This document shows, in pieces, positions 31,970 through 41,376 of a DNA stretch of 64,000 nt. The stretch is taken from the NCBI RefSeq assembly GCF_900100965.1, contig NZ_FMUJ01000005.1, positions 1-64,000 on the forward strand, written 5' to 3'. The first letter of the stretch is position 1, and each line of letters begins with the position of its first letter. This stretch comes from Variovorax sp. EL159. GTDB lineage: Bacteria > Pseudomonadota > Gammaproteobacteria > Burkholderiales > Burkholderiaceae_C. The notes beneath the pieces were generated by a model. That model saw nothing but the letters and a program-made list of their open reading frames with translations. It made no database searches and had not been told where the DNA came from. The position numbers and the translations under genes were made by a program.

Positions 31970-33217
31970 ATGCCTTTATCGCCGAGCACGCTCGTACGCG
32001 CCGTGAGCGCGCTTTCCCTCACCCTTCTGTCGTGGACTGCGTTGGCGCAGCAGGAGCCACTGCGGATCGGTCTTCTTACCGTCAAGACGGGGGTCTTGGC
32101 CGGCCCGGGAAAGCAAATGGAAGACGGTCTGCGCTACTTCCTGAAGGAAAGGAGCAACCTGCTTGCGGGCAGGCAGATCGAGTTAGTAGTGGCCGACAGC
32201 GTAGGGCAGGCAGCGGTTGCCCGTAGCAAGGTGCAGGAACTCGTCGAGCGGAGCAAGGTCGCGGTGATCATCGGACCGCTTGCCTCTACCGAGCAGCTCG
32301 CTATCGACGACTATGTTAGAGAGGCCAAGGTGCCGAGCATCATGTCTTCTGCATTAGCTGAAGACCTCACGCAGCGGATGGTAAATCCGTGGATGATCCG
32401 TGCGACGGGGACAAGCGGCCAACTTGCTCATCCGCTTGGCGATTACGCGGCCAAAACTCTTGGCTACAAACGCATTGCCATCATCGCGACAGACTTCGCA
32501 TACGGTCATGAAGTGACTGCAGCGTTTCAGCGGGTGTTCGAAGACAGCGGCGGCAAGATTGTTCAGAAGATCTGGGTGCCACCTACGGCGACCGACTTTG
32601 CTGCGTACGTCACGCAGATAAAGAAGGATATCGATGCTGTCTACTCCAGCTTCTCGGGGGCTAGCGCCAACGCTTTTGTGCGGCAGTATGCAGAGTACGG
32701 ACTGAAAGCAAAGATTCCCCTCTTGGCAAGCCAAACCACGGTGGATGAGAGTCTTCTCAAAGAGCAGGGGAGCAACGCGCTCGGCATCATCTCCGGCGCT
32801 ATCTACTCCGCAGCCATTGAGTCCCCAGAGAACCAAAAGTTCGTGGCCGAATTCCGTGCGCAAACTGGTGCAGAGCCTGGCTTTTACTCTGTTGGCGCAT
32901 ATACCGCTGGACTTCTTCTCGAGGCAGCGCTGAAGACCACAAAGGGCCGCACGGATGACCGTGAAGCGCTGATGAGGGCACTACGCACAGCCAGGGTCGA
33001 GGCAAGCCCGCGTGGTGAGATTGCGCTCGATGCGTACGGGAATCCAGTGGCGTCTTCTTTCATTCGAAAGACCGAGCGCAGAGAAGGCCGGCTGCAGAAC
33101 ACAGTCATCAAGACCTATCCCAGTCAATCGCAGTTCTGGACATACGACCCGAAGAAGTTCCTTGCAGATCCTGTCTATTCCAGGAGCTTTCCAGTCGCCA
33201 AGAACATCGAGCAATAG
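31970..33217 (+). CDS. ABC transporter substrate-binding protein (LivK-like)
   Basis: 415 residues with a signal peptide (AVSALSLTLLSWTALAQQ, cleavage after ALA). The mature part begins EPLRIGLLTVKTGVLAGPGKQMEDGLRYF, the type I periplasmic binding fold of branched-chain amino acid receptors, and includes VAVIIGPLASTEQLAIDDYV and YKRIAIIATDFAYGHEV. Receptors of this clade in aromatic operons often bind aromatic carboxylates. It opens an operon with both permeases and both ATPases next in order, so it very likely delivers the substrate of the hydroxyquinol pathway. Confidence 0.92.
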   Translation: MPLSPSTLVRAVSALSLTLLSWTALAQQEPLRIGLLTVKTGVLAGPGKQMEDGLRYFLKERSNLLAGRQIELVVADSVGQAAVARSKVQELVERSKVAVIIGPLASTEQLAIDDYVREAKVPSIMSSALAEDLTQRMVNPWMIRATGTSGQLAHPLGDYAAKTLGYKRIAIIATDFAYGHEVTAAFQRVFEDSGGKIVQKIWVPPTATDFAAYVTQIKKDIDAVYSSFSGASANAFVRQYAEYGLKAKIPLLASQTTVDESLLKEQGSNALGIISGAIYSAAIESPENQKFVAEFRAQTGAEPGFYSVGAYTAGLLLEAALKTTKGRTDDREALMRALRTARVEASPRGEIALDAYGNPVASSFIRKTERREGRLQNTVIKTYPSQSQFWTYDPKKFLADPVYSRSFPVAKNIEQ

Positions 33218-33253
33218 TTGCTCCCAGCCCAAGAAATCAATTGAGGTAGCACG

Positions 33254-34114
33254 ATGACCTTCTGGTTGCTGCAGGCGTTGAACAGCATTGCGTTCGGCGG
33301 AGTTCTGTTTCTCTTGTCGGTGGGCCTGTCGCTCATCTTCGGGCTCATGAGGATCCCCAATCTCTCGCACGGAGCCCTCTTCATGCTCGGGGCCTACGTC
33401 GGCTATGCAACTCTATCGGCAGGAATGCCCTTCTGGGTCGCCGCCATTGCGGGCGCTGTAGCCTCAGGTGCAGTGGGAGCCGCGATGGAGTTCTTCCTTC
33501 TTCGAAGGCTGGCATCGAACGAGAAAGCCCAAGTCCTACTGACGATCGGCATGACGTTCATCATCTCGGATTCGATCATCGGGATCTGGGGAGGGGATCC
33601 TCGCTCCATTGATGCGCCCGAATTTCTGCGCGGTGCGGTGGATATTGCGGCGATCACGGTCCCTCCGTATCGGCTTGCGCTCGTTGCTGTCGCTTGCGTC
33701 GTTGCCGTCTCTCTCTGGGTTGCTATAGATCGCACTCGCATTGGTGCGATGCTGAGAGCAGGAGTGGACGACCGGAATATGGCCCGTGCCGTCGGAATTC
33801 CTGTCTACCGTCTCTTCACTCTGGTGTTCACGCTGGGGGCGGCTTTGGCTGGATTGGGTGGGGTGCTTGCTGGACCAGTGCTTTCGGCTTATCCGGGTCT
33901 TGATCTCGATATGCTGCCGCTCGCGCTGATCGTTGTCATCCTGGGAGGAGTCGGAAGTCTCGCGGGAGCTTTATTGGGAAGTGTAGTGATCGGATTCATC
34001 TACACACTCGGACAGGCCCTTCTGCCAGATCTTGCATATGTGATTCTGTTCTTACCGATGGTGATCGTGCTTGCTGTTCGTCCACAGGGTCTTTTCGGAA
34101 GGGCGGCTGTATGA
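33254..34114 (+). CDS. Branched-chain-type ABC permease (LivH-like)
   Basis: 286 residues with about eight hydrophobic segments. The N-terminus LLQALNSIAFGGVLFLLSVGLSLIFGLMRIPNLSHG is typical of LivH, and the conserved coupling segment GIPVYRLFTLVFTLGAALAG and GVGSLAGALLGSVVIG are present. It forms the inner-membrane channel with the next gene, whose ATG overlaps its stop (ATGA). Confidence 0.93.
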   Translation: MTFWLLQALNSIAFGGVLFLLSVGLSLIFGLMRIPNLSHGALFMLGAYVGYATLSAGMPFWVAAIAGAVASGAVGAAMEFFLLRRLASNEKAQVLLTIGMTFIISDSIIGIWGGDPRSIDAPEFLRGAVDIAAITVPPYRLALVAVACVVAVSLWVAIDRTRIGAMLRAGVDDRNMARAVGIPVYRLFTLVFTLGAALAGLGGVLAGPVLSAYPGLDLDMLPLALIVVILGGVGSLAGALLGSVVIGFIYTLGQALLPDLAYVILFLPMVIVLAVRPQGLFGRAAV

Positions 34115-35085
34115 ATCGCTGGCTTCTTCTCATACCCGTCGTCTTGTACGCCTATGTGCTCGGTGCCGACGACTACTACGTGATGTTCGCTACGAGAGCA
34201 ATGATCCTGGCGATCTTCGCGTTGAGCCTTAACTTGCTAGTCGGCTACGGCGGCCTCATGAGTCTGGGGCACAGCGCATTCTTTGGTATTGCCAGCTATA
34301 CAGTAGCGTGGCTCATTGTGAAAAAAGAATGGAACCCGGGGGAGGCTGTACTTTGCGCGCTCGCATTATCTACGTCTGCAGCTGGATTGTTCGGTGTTCT
34401 CGCGTTGCGCGCTCGCGGCATAGGCTTTCTCATGATCACGCTCGCGCTTGGGCAGATCGTGTGGGGTATTGCAGTGCGATGGGTCGATCTGACGGGTGGC
34501 GACAACGGCATCCGAGGTGTAGTCCGCCCCGTAGTTTTCGGGGTTGAACTGGACGATGCGCGCAGCTTCTATGCGTTCACCGGAGCTATCTTCTTCGGCG
34601 TCTGCGTCGCGATAGGCTGCATCGTTCGCTCTCCGTTCGGCGCCAGCCTACGTGGTACGCGAGATCAACCCCGGCGTATGAGTGCCCTCGGATTCAATGT
34701 ATGGCTGATCCGCTGGTCTGCGTTCGTTTTGGCAGGGTTCCTTGCAGCAGTGGCAGGAATCCTTGACGTCTACCTGAACAAATTCGTGAGCCCGGAGGTG
34801 GTATCGCTCTCGCTCTCTGCGCAGGCATTGCTCATGGTCATAGTGGGCGGTAGCTCTACGTTGATGGGGCCAGTTCTGGGGACGATCGTTGTGCTGGTAT
34901 TCGGACACTTCGTGGCCGCGGTTATCGATCGTTGGACCACCGCACTCGGGGTTCTCTTCGTAGCCATCGTGATGTTCATGCCGGATGGGTTGCTTCCAGG
35001 TGCGCTCAGATTGTGGGCGCGATCGAGAGGTGGTGCCGAAGGGGGATCCACTGTGCGTACGCCCATTGCCGAGGAGCGCGCATGA
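34111..35085 (+). CDS. Branched-chain-type ABC permease (LivM-like)
   Basis: 324 residues, polytopic. LNLLVGYGGLMSLGHSAFFGIASY is the LivM hallmark; GGDNGIRGVVRP and GGSSTLMGPVLGTIVV follow. In LivM proteins the EAA-like loop lies near GTRDQPRRMSALGFNVWLIRW. It pairs with the LivH-like permease. It overlaps genes on both sides by 4 bp, so the importer is translated as a unit. Confidence 0.93.
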   Translation: MNRWLLLIPVVLYAYVLGADDYYVMFATRAMILAIFALSLNLLVGYGGLMSLGHSAFFGIASYTVAWLIVKKEWNPGEAVLCALALSTSAAGLFGVLALRARGIGFLMITLALGQIVWGIAVRWVDLTGGDNGIRGVVRPVVFGVELDDARSFYAFTGAIFFGVCVAIGCIVRSPFGASLRGTRDQPRRMSALGFNVWLIRWSAFVLAGFLAAVAGILDVYLNKFVSPEVVSLSLSAQALLMVIVGGSSTLMGPVLGTIVVLVFGHFVAAVIDRWTTALGVLFVAIVMFMPDGLLPGALRLWARSRGGAEGGSTVRTPIAEERA

Positions 35086-35822
35086 CCCCAGCTCTGGAAG
35101 TGACCGGCCTTACAAAGAACTACGGTGCTCTGAGCGTCATAAAGGACTTCTGCATCCGAGTTGCGCCGGGAGAAAGAAGACTGATCCTGGGGCCCAATGG
35201 CGCGGGAAAGACCACGCTGTTCAATCTCATCAGTGGCGATATCTCGCCAAGCGCAGGAAGCATTCGAATGTTCGGGGAGGATGTTTCGCGTCTCGCAACG
35301 TCGCGTCGGGTGAGCTTCGGGTTGGCTCGCACCTACCAGATCCTCACGCTCTTCCCGAACGACACCGTGCTGCACAACGTCAAGCTCTCATTGCTCGGGA
35401 AGAATCGAATTCGCTGGCGGGTATGGCAGGACTTCGATGCACTAGAAGATCTGAATGATCGCGCAATGGCTGTGCTCGAGAAGGTGAATCTGGCGCCGCT
35501 TGCACGTTTGCCGCTGTCTTCTACGTCCTACGGCGAAAAACGCCGGCTGGAGATTGCACTTGCTCTCGCACAGGCGCCACGAATACTCCTCCTGGACGAA
35601 CCGCTTGCTGGCCTTTCTTCCGGTGAGCGGGAGCATGTTCGGGCACTCCTCGAGAAAGTGCCACGCTCGATCGCAATCGTAATGATTGAGCACGATATGG
35701 ATGTTGCGCTTTCATTCGCCGAGAACATCTCCCTAATTCACTATGGAAAGCTCATCGTCGATGGAAATAGGGCTGATGTGGCTGCCCATCCTCGAACGCG
35801 GGAGATCTATCTTGGTCACTAG
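35082..35822 (+). CDS. ABC transporter ATP-binding protein (LivG-like)
   Basis: 246 residues from ATG 35082 (ATGA overlap). Walker A GPNGAGKTT, Q-loop RTYQILTLF, a signature motif altered to STSYGEKRRLE (LSxGE in most, here TSYGE, common in LivG), Walker B ILLLDEPLAG and the switch His in EHDMD are all visible. It energises the importer together with the next ATPase. An earlier start in this frame would lie inside the LivM-like gene. Confidence 0.93.
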   Translation: MTPALEVTGLTKNYGALSVIKDFCIRVAPGERRLILGPNGAGKTTLFNLISGDISPSAGSIRMFGEDVSRLATSRRVSFGLARTYQILTLFPNDTVLHNVKLSLLGKNRIRWRVWQDFDALEDLNDRAMAVLEKVNLAPLARLPLSSTSYGEKRRLEIALALAQAPRILLLDEPLAGLSSGEREHVRALLEKVPRSIAIVMIEHDMDVALSFAENISLIHYGKLIVDGNRADVAAHPRTREIYLGH

Positions 35823-35829
35823 TGCCCTC

Positions 35830-36525
35830 ATGTTGGAACGGCTCAACGTCTTCTATGGTGAGAGCCATGTCCTTCACGACCTCTCATTCAGCGCTGCAGA
35901 GGGACGAGTCCTAGCGCTGCTAGGCCGCAATGGCGTCGGGAAGAGTACGTGCATCAACGCTATTGCCGGTTTGCTGCCAATGCGTTCCGGAGAGACCCGT
36001 GTATTCGGCGCCCGAATCAATGGTCTCGCGCCCGAACGAATTGTCGCGCTCGGGGTTGGACTGGTGCCTCAAGGGCGGCGTGTGTTCTCGACGCTCACCG
36101 TCAAAGAGAACCTCCAAGTGGCGTGGCGTGCAACTACAGCTGAACGCAGATGGTCACTTGAGAGAGTCTATGAAATGTTCCCGCGCCTGAAGGAGAGGCA
36201 ATCGAACCTGGCGGTCAACCTTTCCGGGGGCGAGCAGCAGATGTTGGCCATCGGGCGCGCACTCATGACAAATCCACGCCTACTGCTGCTCGATGAGCCT
36301 TCTGAAGGTCTAGCACCACTGGTGGTTCGGGAACTAGGCCAAAACCTGATGCGCCTCAAGGCCGAGGAACTCTCCATCGTAGTCGTGGAGCAGAACGCTG
36401 CGCTCGCCCTCGACATCGCGGATGACGCCGTGATCATGGGTTCTGCGCAACTCGCATGGACAGGGAGAGCGGCGGATCTGAAAGCCGCACCCCATCTACT
36501 AAATCGCCATCTCGGCGTTTCTTGA
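35830..36525 (+). CDS. ABC transporter ATP-binding protein (LivF-like)
   Basis: 231 residues from ATG 35830, which gives the standard LivF N-terminus MLERLNVFYGESHVLHDLSF. TTG 35812 is a possible earlier start overlapping the previous stop. Walker A LLGRNGVGKST, the motif GLVPQGRRVFSTLTVKENL, signature LSGGEQQMLAIGRAL and Walker B LLLLDEPSEGLAP are intact. Completes the five-part importer. Confidence 0.92.
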   Translation: MLERLNVFYGESHVLHDLSFSAAEGRVLALLGRNGVGKSTCINAIAGLLPMRSGETRVFGARINGLAPERIVALGVGLVPQGRRVFSTLTVKENLQVAWRATTAERRWSLERVYEMFPRLKERQSNLAVNLSGGEQQMLAIGRALMTNPRLLLLDEPSEGLAPLVVRELGQNLMRLKAEELSIVVVEQNAALALDIADDAVIMGSAQLAWTGRAADLKAAPHLLNRHLGVS

Positions 36526-36543
36526 AAATCATTGCAGGCTTAT

Positions 36544-38046
36544 ATGTTTCCAATTCAGTTTTTTTTCCGGGCCGCTGAGCGTTATCCAGACAGAGTGGCG
36601 GTGAAGTCTTCGGAAGAAACCATCACGTATCGGCAGCTCGTGCATCGCGTTGCGGCAAGCGCTGCGGGAATTCATGCCGCAGATCCAACCTATCAGGCTC
36701 GCATTGCTGTAGGTGGAGCCAACTCAGTCCATCATCTGGTTGCGATCCTCGCAACGTTGGCCGCGGGAAATATCTGGGTCCCCTTGAACCCGCGCAACGG
36801 TACACCGGAGTTGTTGCGGATGGTCGAATTTACGTCACCATCCCTTCTCCTTGTCGATCGAGATTTGGCACTGAGGCTCAAGGATTGTGGGCAAAAGATG
36901 GTAAGTCTGGAGCGAGGTCTTGAGGGGTGGAGTCGTCAATTCATGGACGAGAGGGTGCCAGTGCCAACTGGCGCACTCAGCGATGTTCAGGCGATCAAAT
37001 TCACTGGTGGTACCACCGGCGTGCCAAAGGGCGTGATGCAGACCTATCGGGCTTGGAGCACCACAATCGTGACGCAATGGCGCGAGTTCGGCTTCGATGA
37101 GAACGATAGATTCCTGATCTCGGCGCCTCTGACTCATGGCGCATCAACCTACCTTCTTCCGATCCTTGGGGCAGGTGGCATGTTGGTATTTCCAGATGAA
37201 CTGAAGCCAGCGGCAATCCTCGAAGCCGTCCAGAAGCACGGTATCACCACCGTCTTCATGCCTCCGACCCTGATCTACGCAGTGGTTCACGAAATGGAGT
37301 TGAACCCGCGCGACACGCAATCACTGAAGCGATTGATATACGGCGCCGCTCCCATGCCATCACAAAAGGTGCGCGAGGTGCAGCGTGTTCTGGGGAACGT
37401 GCTAGCCACCACCTATGGGCAAACTGAGGCTCCGCAGATCATCGCGTGCCTGGGCTCTCAGGAACTCGCCGATCCACGAAATATCGCGTCGGTCGGTCGG
37501 CCCACACTAATGACGGACGTGAGGATCATGGGCAAAGAAGGGGAAATGCTGCCCCCAGGGGAGGAGGGCGAAGTGGTTGTGCGCGGCGACCTGGTGATGG
37601 CGGGGTATTGGCGCATGCCCGAGGAGACTGCGTCCACCATTCGAGACGGCTGGCTTCATACGGGTGACATTGGACTTTTTGATGAGCGCGGATTCCTTTT
37701 TCTCAAGGATCGGGCACGTGACGTCATCATTTCAGGAGGATTCAACGTCTACCCGAGCGATGTTGAAGCTGTTTTGGGACGACATCCCGCGATATTCGAC
37801 TGTGCCGTCTTCGGCGTTGAGGACGAGAAGTGGGGAGAGGCCGTGCATGCGGCCGTGACCCTAAGGCCAGGCATGCACGTGGAGAAGGATGACCTGATTG
37901 AGCTGGTGAAGGCGGAACTGGGGTCTGTGAAAGCTCCAAAGGAAGTGCATGTTCTTGAGGCGTTGCCCAGGAGCTCGGTTGAAAAGACGTTGAAGTCTGA
38001 GCTTAGGAAATCCGTCCTGAATGCAAGAAGCACAGCATCAAGCTGA
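36544..38046 (+). CDS. Acyl/aryl-CoA ligase (AMP-forming)
   Basis: 500 residues from ATG 36544. Adenylation motifs are clear: P-loop FTGGTTGVPKGVMQT (A3), YGQTEAP (A5), GWLHTGDIG and LKDRARDVIISGGFNVYPSDVE (A7-A8), and a C-terminal Lys in SSVEKTLK. The enzyme activates a carboxylic acid as the CoA thioester. It stands first after the importer, so it probably charges the imported acid or a side chain product. The substrate cannot be read from sequence. Confidence 0.88.
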   Translation: MFPIQFFFRAAERYPDRVAVKSSEETITYRQLVHRVAASAAGIHAADPTYQARIAVGGANSVHHLVAILATLAAGNIWVPLNPRNGTPELLRMVEFTSPSLLLVDRDLALRLKDCGQKMVSLERGLEGWSRQFMDERVPVPTGALSDVQAIKFTGGTTGVPKGVMQTYRAWSTTIVTQWREFGFDENDRFLISAPLTHGASTYLLPILGAGGMLVFPDELKPAAILEAVQKHGITTVFMPPTLIYAVVHEMELNPRDTQSLKRLIYGAAPMPSQKVREVQRVLGNVLATTYGQTEAPQIIACLGSQELADPRNIASVGRPTLMTDVRIMGKEGEMLPPGEEGEVVVRGDLVMAGYWRMPEETASTIRDGWLHTGDIGLFDERGFLFLKDRARDVIISGGFNVYPSDVEAVLGRHPAIFDCAVFGVEDEKWGEAVHAAVTLRPGMHVEKDDLIELVKAELGSVKAPKEVHVLEALPRSSVEKTLKSELRKSVLNARSTASS

Positions 38047-38055
38047 AAGAGCCGC

Positions 38056-38838
38056 ATGAAAAATATCCCGACAACTGCACTGTGTCGCCATGAGAACGAG
38101 GCTATCTGGTATCGCGAGCAAAATCTCGTCGAGGATCTGCTTGGAAAACGAAGTTTCACAGATGTTCTTTTCGAACAGATCCTCGGACATCGACCAAATC
38201 AGAACGAGGTGGTTCTGGCGGATGCCGTACTCGTCATGCTGATGGATCACGGCTTGACGCCCAGTGCGATCGCTGCCCGGCTTACCTATATGAGCTCCCC
38301 GGAGAACATTCAAGCTGGTGTTGCCGCGGGTCTTTTAGGTGTTGGCAGTCAGTTCATCGGCACCATGGAGGACTGTGGACGCATCCTGGCAGATTTGCGT
38401 GGCGCACCCGACTTGCAAATTGCTGCGCAAAAAACAGCTTCTCTCTATCGGACGGAGCGGCGCTCTCTGCCCGGATTTGGACACCATCTGCACAAGCCCG
38501 ACGATCCGAGGGCGAAAAGCCTGATTGAGTTGGCGAGAGTGATGCAAATTGCCGGCGCGAATGTCACCGCGTTGCTGGCTCTCTCTGATGCTGTCGATGC
38601 CGCAGTGGGAAGGCACATCACTATCAACGCCACAGGAGCGGCCGCTGCAGTACTAGGTGACCTTGGCGTTCCCATTGCGGCGATGCGTGGCTTTGCCGTG
38701 ATCTCACGTGCCGCCGGACTGGTTGCACATCTGGTTGAAGAGAGTAAGAAGCCATCGGGTCGATTTATCTGGGAGCTCGTGGATCGGGAGATTCCGTATG
38801 TGGCCGAGACTCCGTTAAAGAAGGAGATCAAATCATGA
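38056..38838 (+). CDS. Short citrate synthase-like / citryl-CoA lyase-like protein
   Basis: 260 residues, the short citrate-synthase-superfamily form. Segments such as VVLADAVLVMLMDHGLTPSA (catalytic His of the MDHG motif), MSSPENIQAGVAAGLLGVG and LPGFGHHLHKPDDPRAKSL (the second active-site region) are those of citryl-CoA lyase-type proteins. In the superfamily they make or cleave carbon-carbon bonds next to a CoA thioester. Next to a CoA ligase it could shorten a side chain retro-aldol style before ring cleavage. It overlaps the next gene by 4 bp. Confidence 0.8.
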   Translation: MKNIPTTALCRHENEAIWYREQNLVEDLLGKRSFTDVLFEQILGHRPNQNEVVLADAVLVMLMDHGLTPSAIAARLTYMSSPENIQAGVAAGLLGVGSQFIGTMEDCGRILADLRGAPDLQIAAQKTASLYRTERRSLPGFGHHLHKPDDPRAKSLIELARVMQIAGANVTALLALSDAVDAAVGRHITINATGAAAAVLGDLGVPIAAMRGFAVISRAAGLVAHLVEESKKPSGRFIWELVDREIPYVAETPLKKEIKS

Positions 38839-39152
38839 TCTTCGCGATCTTCTGCACGGATCGAGCGGGGACCTTTGAACTGAGAAGAAGCATTCGACCC
38901 ACGCATCGAGACTACCTTCATTCAGCGAAGGGTGCCGTTCGCTTAGTCATGAGTGGGGCAACCCTCTGCGAGGACGGTAAGACCATGAATGGTTCGTTGA
39001 TCGTCGTTGAAGCGGAATCATTTGCCGATGTCGAGAACTTCGCGGAGAACGATCCATATCGGAAGGCGGGCCTCTTTGAGAGCTGGTCGATACGACCTTG
39101 GGATTGGACTTTCGGAAATCCTGCCGGCACACCCTCTATCAATCCTCTCTGA
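38835..39152 (+). CDS. YciI/TftG-like small protein
   Basis: 105 residues of the dimeric alpha/beta YciI fold. The conserved pair is His24 (RPTHRDYL) and Asp73 (ENDPYRKAGL), and the end SWSIRPWDWTFG fits the family. In the 2,4,5-T pathway the relative TftG dehydrochlorinates 5-chlorohydroxyquinol, and its neighbours there are also hydroxyquinol dioxygenase and maleylacetate reductase. Here it lies directly before the dioxygenase gene, suggesting a step on a substituted hydroxyquinol or hydroxybenzoquinone. ATG overlaps the previous stop. Confidence 0.8.
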   Translation: MIFAIFCTDRAGTFELRRSIRPTHRDYLHSAKGAVRLVMSGATLCEDGKTMNGSLIVVEAESFADVENFAENDPYRKAGLFESWSIRPWDWTFGNPAGTPSINPL

Positions 39153-39176
39153 ATCGATCATCTTTAGGAGAAATGC

Positions 39177-40061
39177 ATGCGTAATTTGAATGAAAGCAAT
39201 ATCACGGAGGCGGTTCTGGAGAGCTTTTCCGCCACGTCCGACGATCGCCTGAGAGAGATTCTTGGTGGCTTGATCCGGCATTTGCATGATTTTGCGCGAG
39301 AGGTGAATCTCACGGAAGAGGAATGGATGAAGGGTATTCAGTTCCTGACCGCCACCGGTCATATGTGCGACAACGTCCGGCAGGAGTTCATCCTGCTATC
39401 GGACACGCTGGGGCTCTCTCAACTTGTCGTGGCACAGAACAACAGTCGTCCCCACAGTGCCACCGAACAGACCGTATTTGGTCCGTTTCACGTTGAGGGT
39501 GCGCCGCTCCTTCCGAGCGGGACCGACATCGCAAATGGACGACCCGGCAGCCCATGCTTCGTCCAGGGCAGAGTCTCAGCCCAGGGCCAACCGGTGGCCG
39601 AGGCGCGTGTCGACGTATGGCAGTCCGATGGCGATGGCTTCTATGACGTGCAAGACAGTGATTGGAAAATCGAAGAAACCAGTTTGCGTGCGACCTTCAT
39701 CACGGACGCGAATGGATGCTTTTCGTTCCGCTCACTCTTGCCTGCAAGCTACCCCATACCAACAGACGGACCGGTTGGGGCGATGCTGAGCGCCACCGGG
39801 CGACATGCCATGAGACCGGCCCACATCCACTTCATGGTCGAGAGGCCGGGATTCGATCGACTTATCACTCACGTATTTGTCGAGGGAGATGAATATCTCG
39901 AGTCGGACACCGTCTTTGGCGTGCGCAGTACGTGTGTGGGAAATTATGTGCGTCGCGAAAACGAACGAGCACCGGATGGAAGCCTGGTAGAAGGACCGTT
40001 CTACACGCTCGACTACGAGTTCGTGCTAGATCCGGTTCGCACGGAGGTGTCCCATGGCTGA
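39177..40061 (+). CDS. Hydroxyquinol 1,2-dioxygenase (intradiol)
   Basis: 294 residues. The N-terminal helical domain has FLTATGHMCDNVRQEFILLS, which is characteristic of hydroxyquinol enzymes. The catalytic domain supplies the Fe(III) ligands Tyr156 (GFYDVQ), Tyr192 (SYPIPTDGPVG), His216 and His218 (RPAHIHFMV). The reaction opens 1,2,4-trihydroxybenzene to maleylacetate. TTTAGGAGAAATGC before the ATG is a strong ribosome-binding site. It overlaps the next gene by 8 bp, and maleylacetate reductase lies downstream, which supports the assignment over catechol dioxygenase. Confidence 0.92.
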   Translation: MRNLNESNITEAVLESFSATSDDRLREILGGLIRHLHDFAREVNLTEEEWMKGIQFLTATGHMCDNVRQEFILLSDTLGLSQLVVAQNNSRPHSATEQTVFGPFHVEGAPLLPSGTDIANGRPGSPCFVQGRVSAQGQPVAEARVDVWQSDGDGFYDVQDSDWKIEETSLRATFITDANGCFSFRSLLPASYPIPTDGPVGAMLSATGRHAMRPAHIHFMVERPGFDRLITHVFVEGDEYLESDTVFGVRSTCVGNYVRRENERAPDGSLVEGPFYTLDYEFVLDPVRTEVSHG

Positions 40062-40947
40062 ACGGATTGGCTGGATTGGTGTCGGGAAGATGGGGTTGCC
40101 AATGGCGACACATCTTGTCAAAGCAGGCCACCAGGTGCTGGCGTTTGATCCTGTTCTCGAGAATATTGCGGTCCTGGAATCACGAGGTGCCCAACGCGCC
40201 ATTTCTGCCAAGGAGATAGCGCGCACAGCGAGCGTTATTTTCATTTCGGTGCCCGATGACCAAGCTTTGCGCGCCGTTGCTCTCGGCGAAGAGGGACTTA
40301 TTGCGCAGGCCGAGCCGGGTACTGCGCTGGTTGATACAAGTACGGTTTCTTCCGCTGTTTCTGCTGAAGTAGGGCGAGAGGCGACCGCCCGAGGCATCGG
40401 CTTCATCCGCGCGACGGTCTCGGGAAACAACCACTTGGCGGAGGCTGCAATGTTGACGGTCCTGGCCTCCGGACCTCGATCGGACTTCGAGCGAGTGCTC
40501 CCGTTCCTTCGGCTGTTTGGCCCACACCAGCACTACGTGGGCGGCGACGAACAGGCGCGTACGCTCAAGCTCGCTATCAATCTCATGGTGGCAGGAACGG
40601 CCACGTTGATGGCAGAAGCTTTGACGCTCGGTCGTTTAGGTGGTGTCGAGTGGAATGTGATGCTGGACGTGCTTGCTGGTAGCGCGGTAGGTTCCCCGAT
40701 CGTCAAAAGCAAGGCGCAGCAGCTGAAAGCGAGGGATTTCTCGGCGACGTTCACTGCGCGTCAACTCGCGAAGGATCTCGATCTCATCCTTCAGTCCGGG
40801 AAGGCTCTGGATGCCGCGATGCCGCTGACGGCGCTGGTGGCGCAGATGAATGGTTCGGTCATCGAAAACGGCATGGCCGATGAGGACTACATCGCCATCG
40901 TGAAAGTCATCGAACTACTTTCAAGGCATGGAGTGCAAGCGCCGTAA
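40054..40947 (+). CDS. 3-Hydroxyisobutyrate dehydrogenase-like NAD(P)-binding protein
   Basis: 297 residues. The N-terminal Rossmann motif is IGWIGVGKMGLPMATHL; DTSTVS (94-99) is the substrate-binding loop, and Lys172 in TLKLAINLMVAG is the catalytic Lys position of beta-hydroxyacid dehydrogenases. The usual KLxxN becomes KLAIN. It oxidises or reduces a beta-hydroxy acid or semialdehyde, substrate not determined. The gene overlaps the dioxygenase gene by 8 bp. Confidence 0.85.
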   Translation: MAERIGWIGVGKMGLPMATHLVKAGHQVLAFDPVLENIAVLESRGAQRAISAKEIARTASVIFISVPDDQALRAVALGEEGLIAQAEPGTALVDTSTVSSAVSAEVGREATARGIGFIRATVSGNNHLAEAAMLTVLASGPRSDFERVLPFLRLFGPHQHYVGGDEQARTLKLAINLMVAGTATLMAEALTLGRLGGVEWNVMLDVLAGSAVGSPIVKSKAQQLKARDFSATFTARQLAKDLDLILQSGKALDAAMPLTALVAQMNGSVIENGMADEDYIAIVKVIELLSRHGVQAP

Positions 40948-40974
40948 ATTCGTTGAAAACTAAGGAGAAGAACG

Positions 40975-41364
40975 ATGACAAGGAACGATGAAACTATCGA
41001 AAGAATCCGTCAGCTTGATGACGAGCGCTATGCAGCAATGGTGGCGAAGGATGTTGATTCGTTAGAAAAATTGCTGGACGACAAGCTGATCTACATGCAT
41101 TCGAGCGGAGTGGCGGACACCAAAGCCACGTACATCGAGGGCTTGAGCACGGGAGTGTGGGACTACCACGGCATTGATCGTGAAGAGCTTCGGCATCAGA
41201 TTGACGGAGACGTCGCACTGATGTTCAGTAGGCTCTTTATCCGGATGACGAATCGCGGAACCTACAAAGAGTTTGGAAGCCACGCGCTCGCAGTCTGGGT
41301 CAAGAAGAGCGGTATCTGGCGACTGTTGGCGGTGCAGTCCGGCGGCTTGCCGCCTGTCGGCTAG
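40975..41364 (+). CDS. SnoaL/DUF4440-like protein
   Basis: 129 residues of the NTF2-like cone fold (ERYAAMVAKDVDSLEKLLDDKLIYMHSSG, ALAVWVKKSGIWRLLAVQSG). In catabolic operons such proteins act as isomerases, hydratases or hydrolases, or have no known role. AAGGAGAAG precedes the ATG. Confidence 0.8.
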   Translation: MTRNDETIERIRQLDDERYAAMVAKDVDSLEKLLDDKLIYMHSSGVADTKATYIEGLSTGVWDYHGIDREELRHQIDGDVALMFSRLFIRMTNRGTYKEFGSHALAVWVKKSGIWRLLAVQSGGLPPVG

Positions 41365-41376
41365 GAGTCGTCCCAG

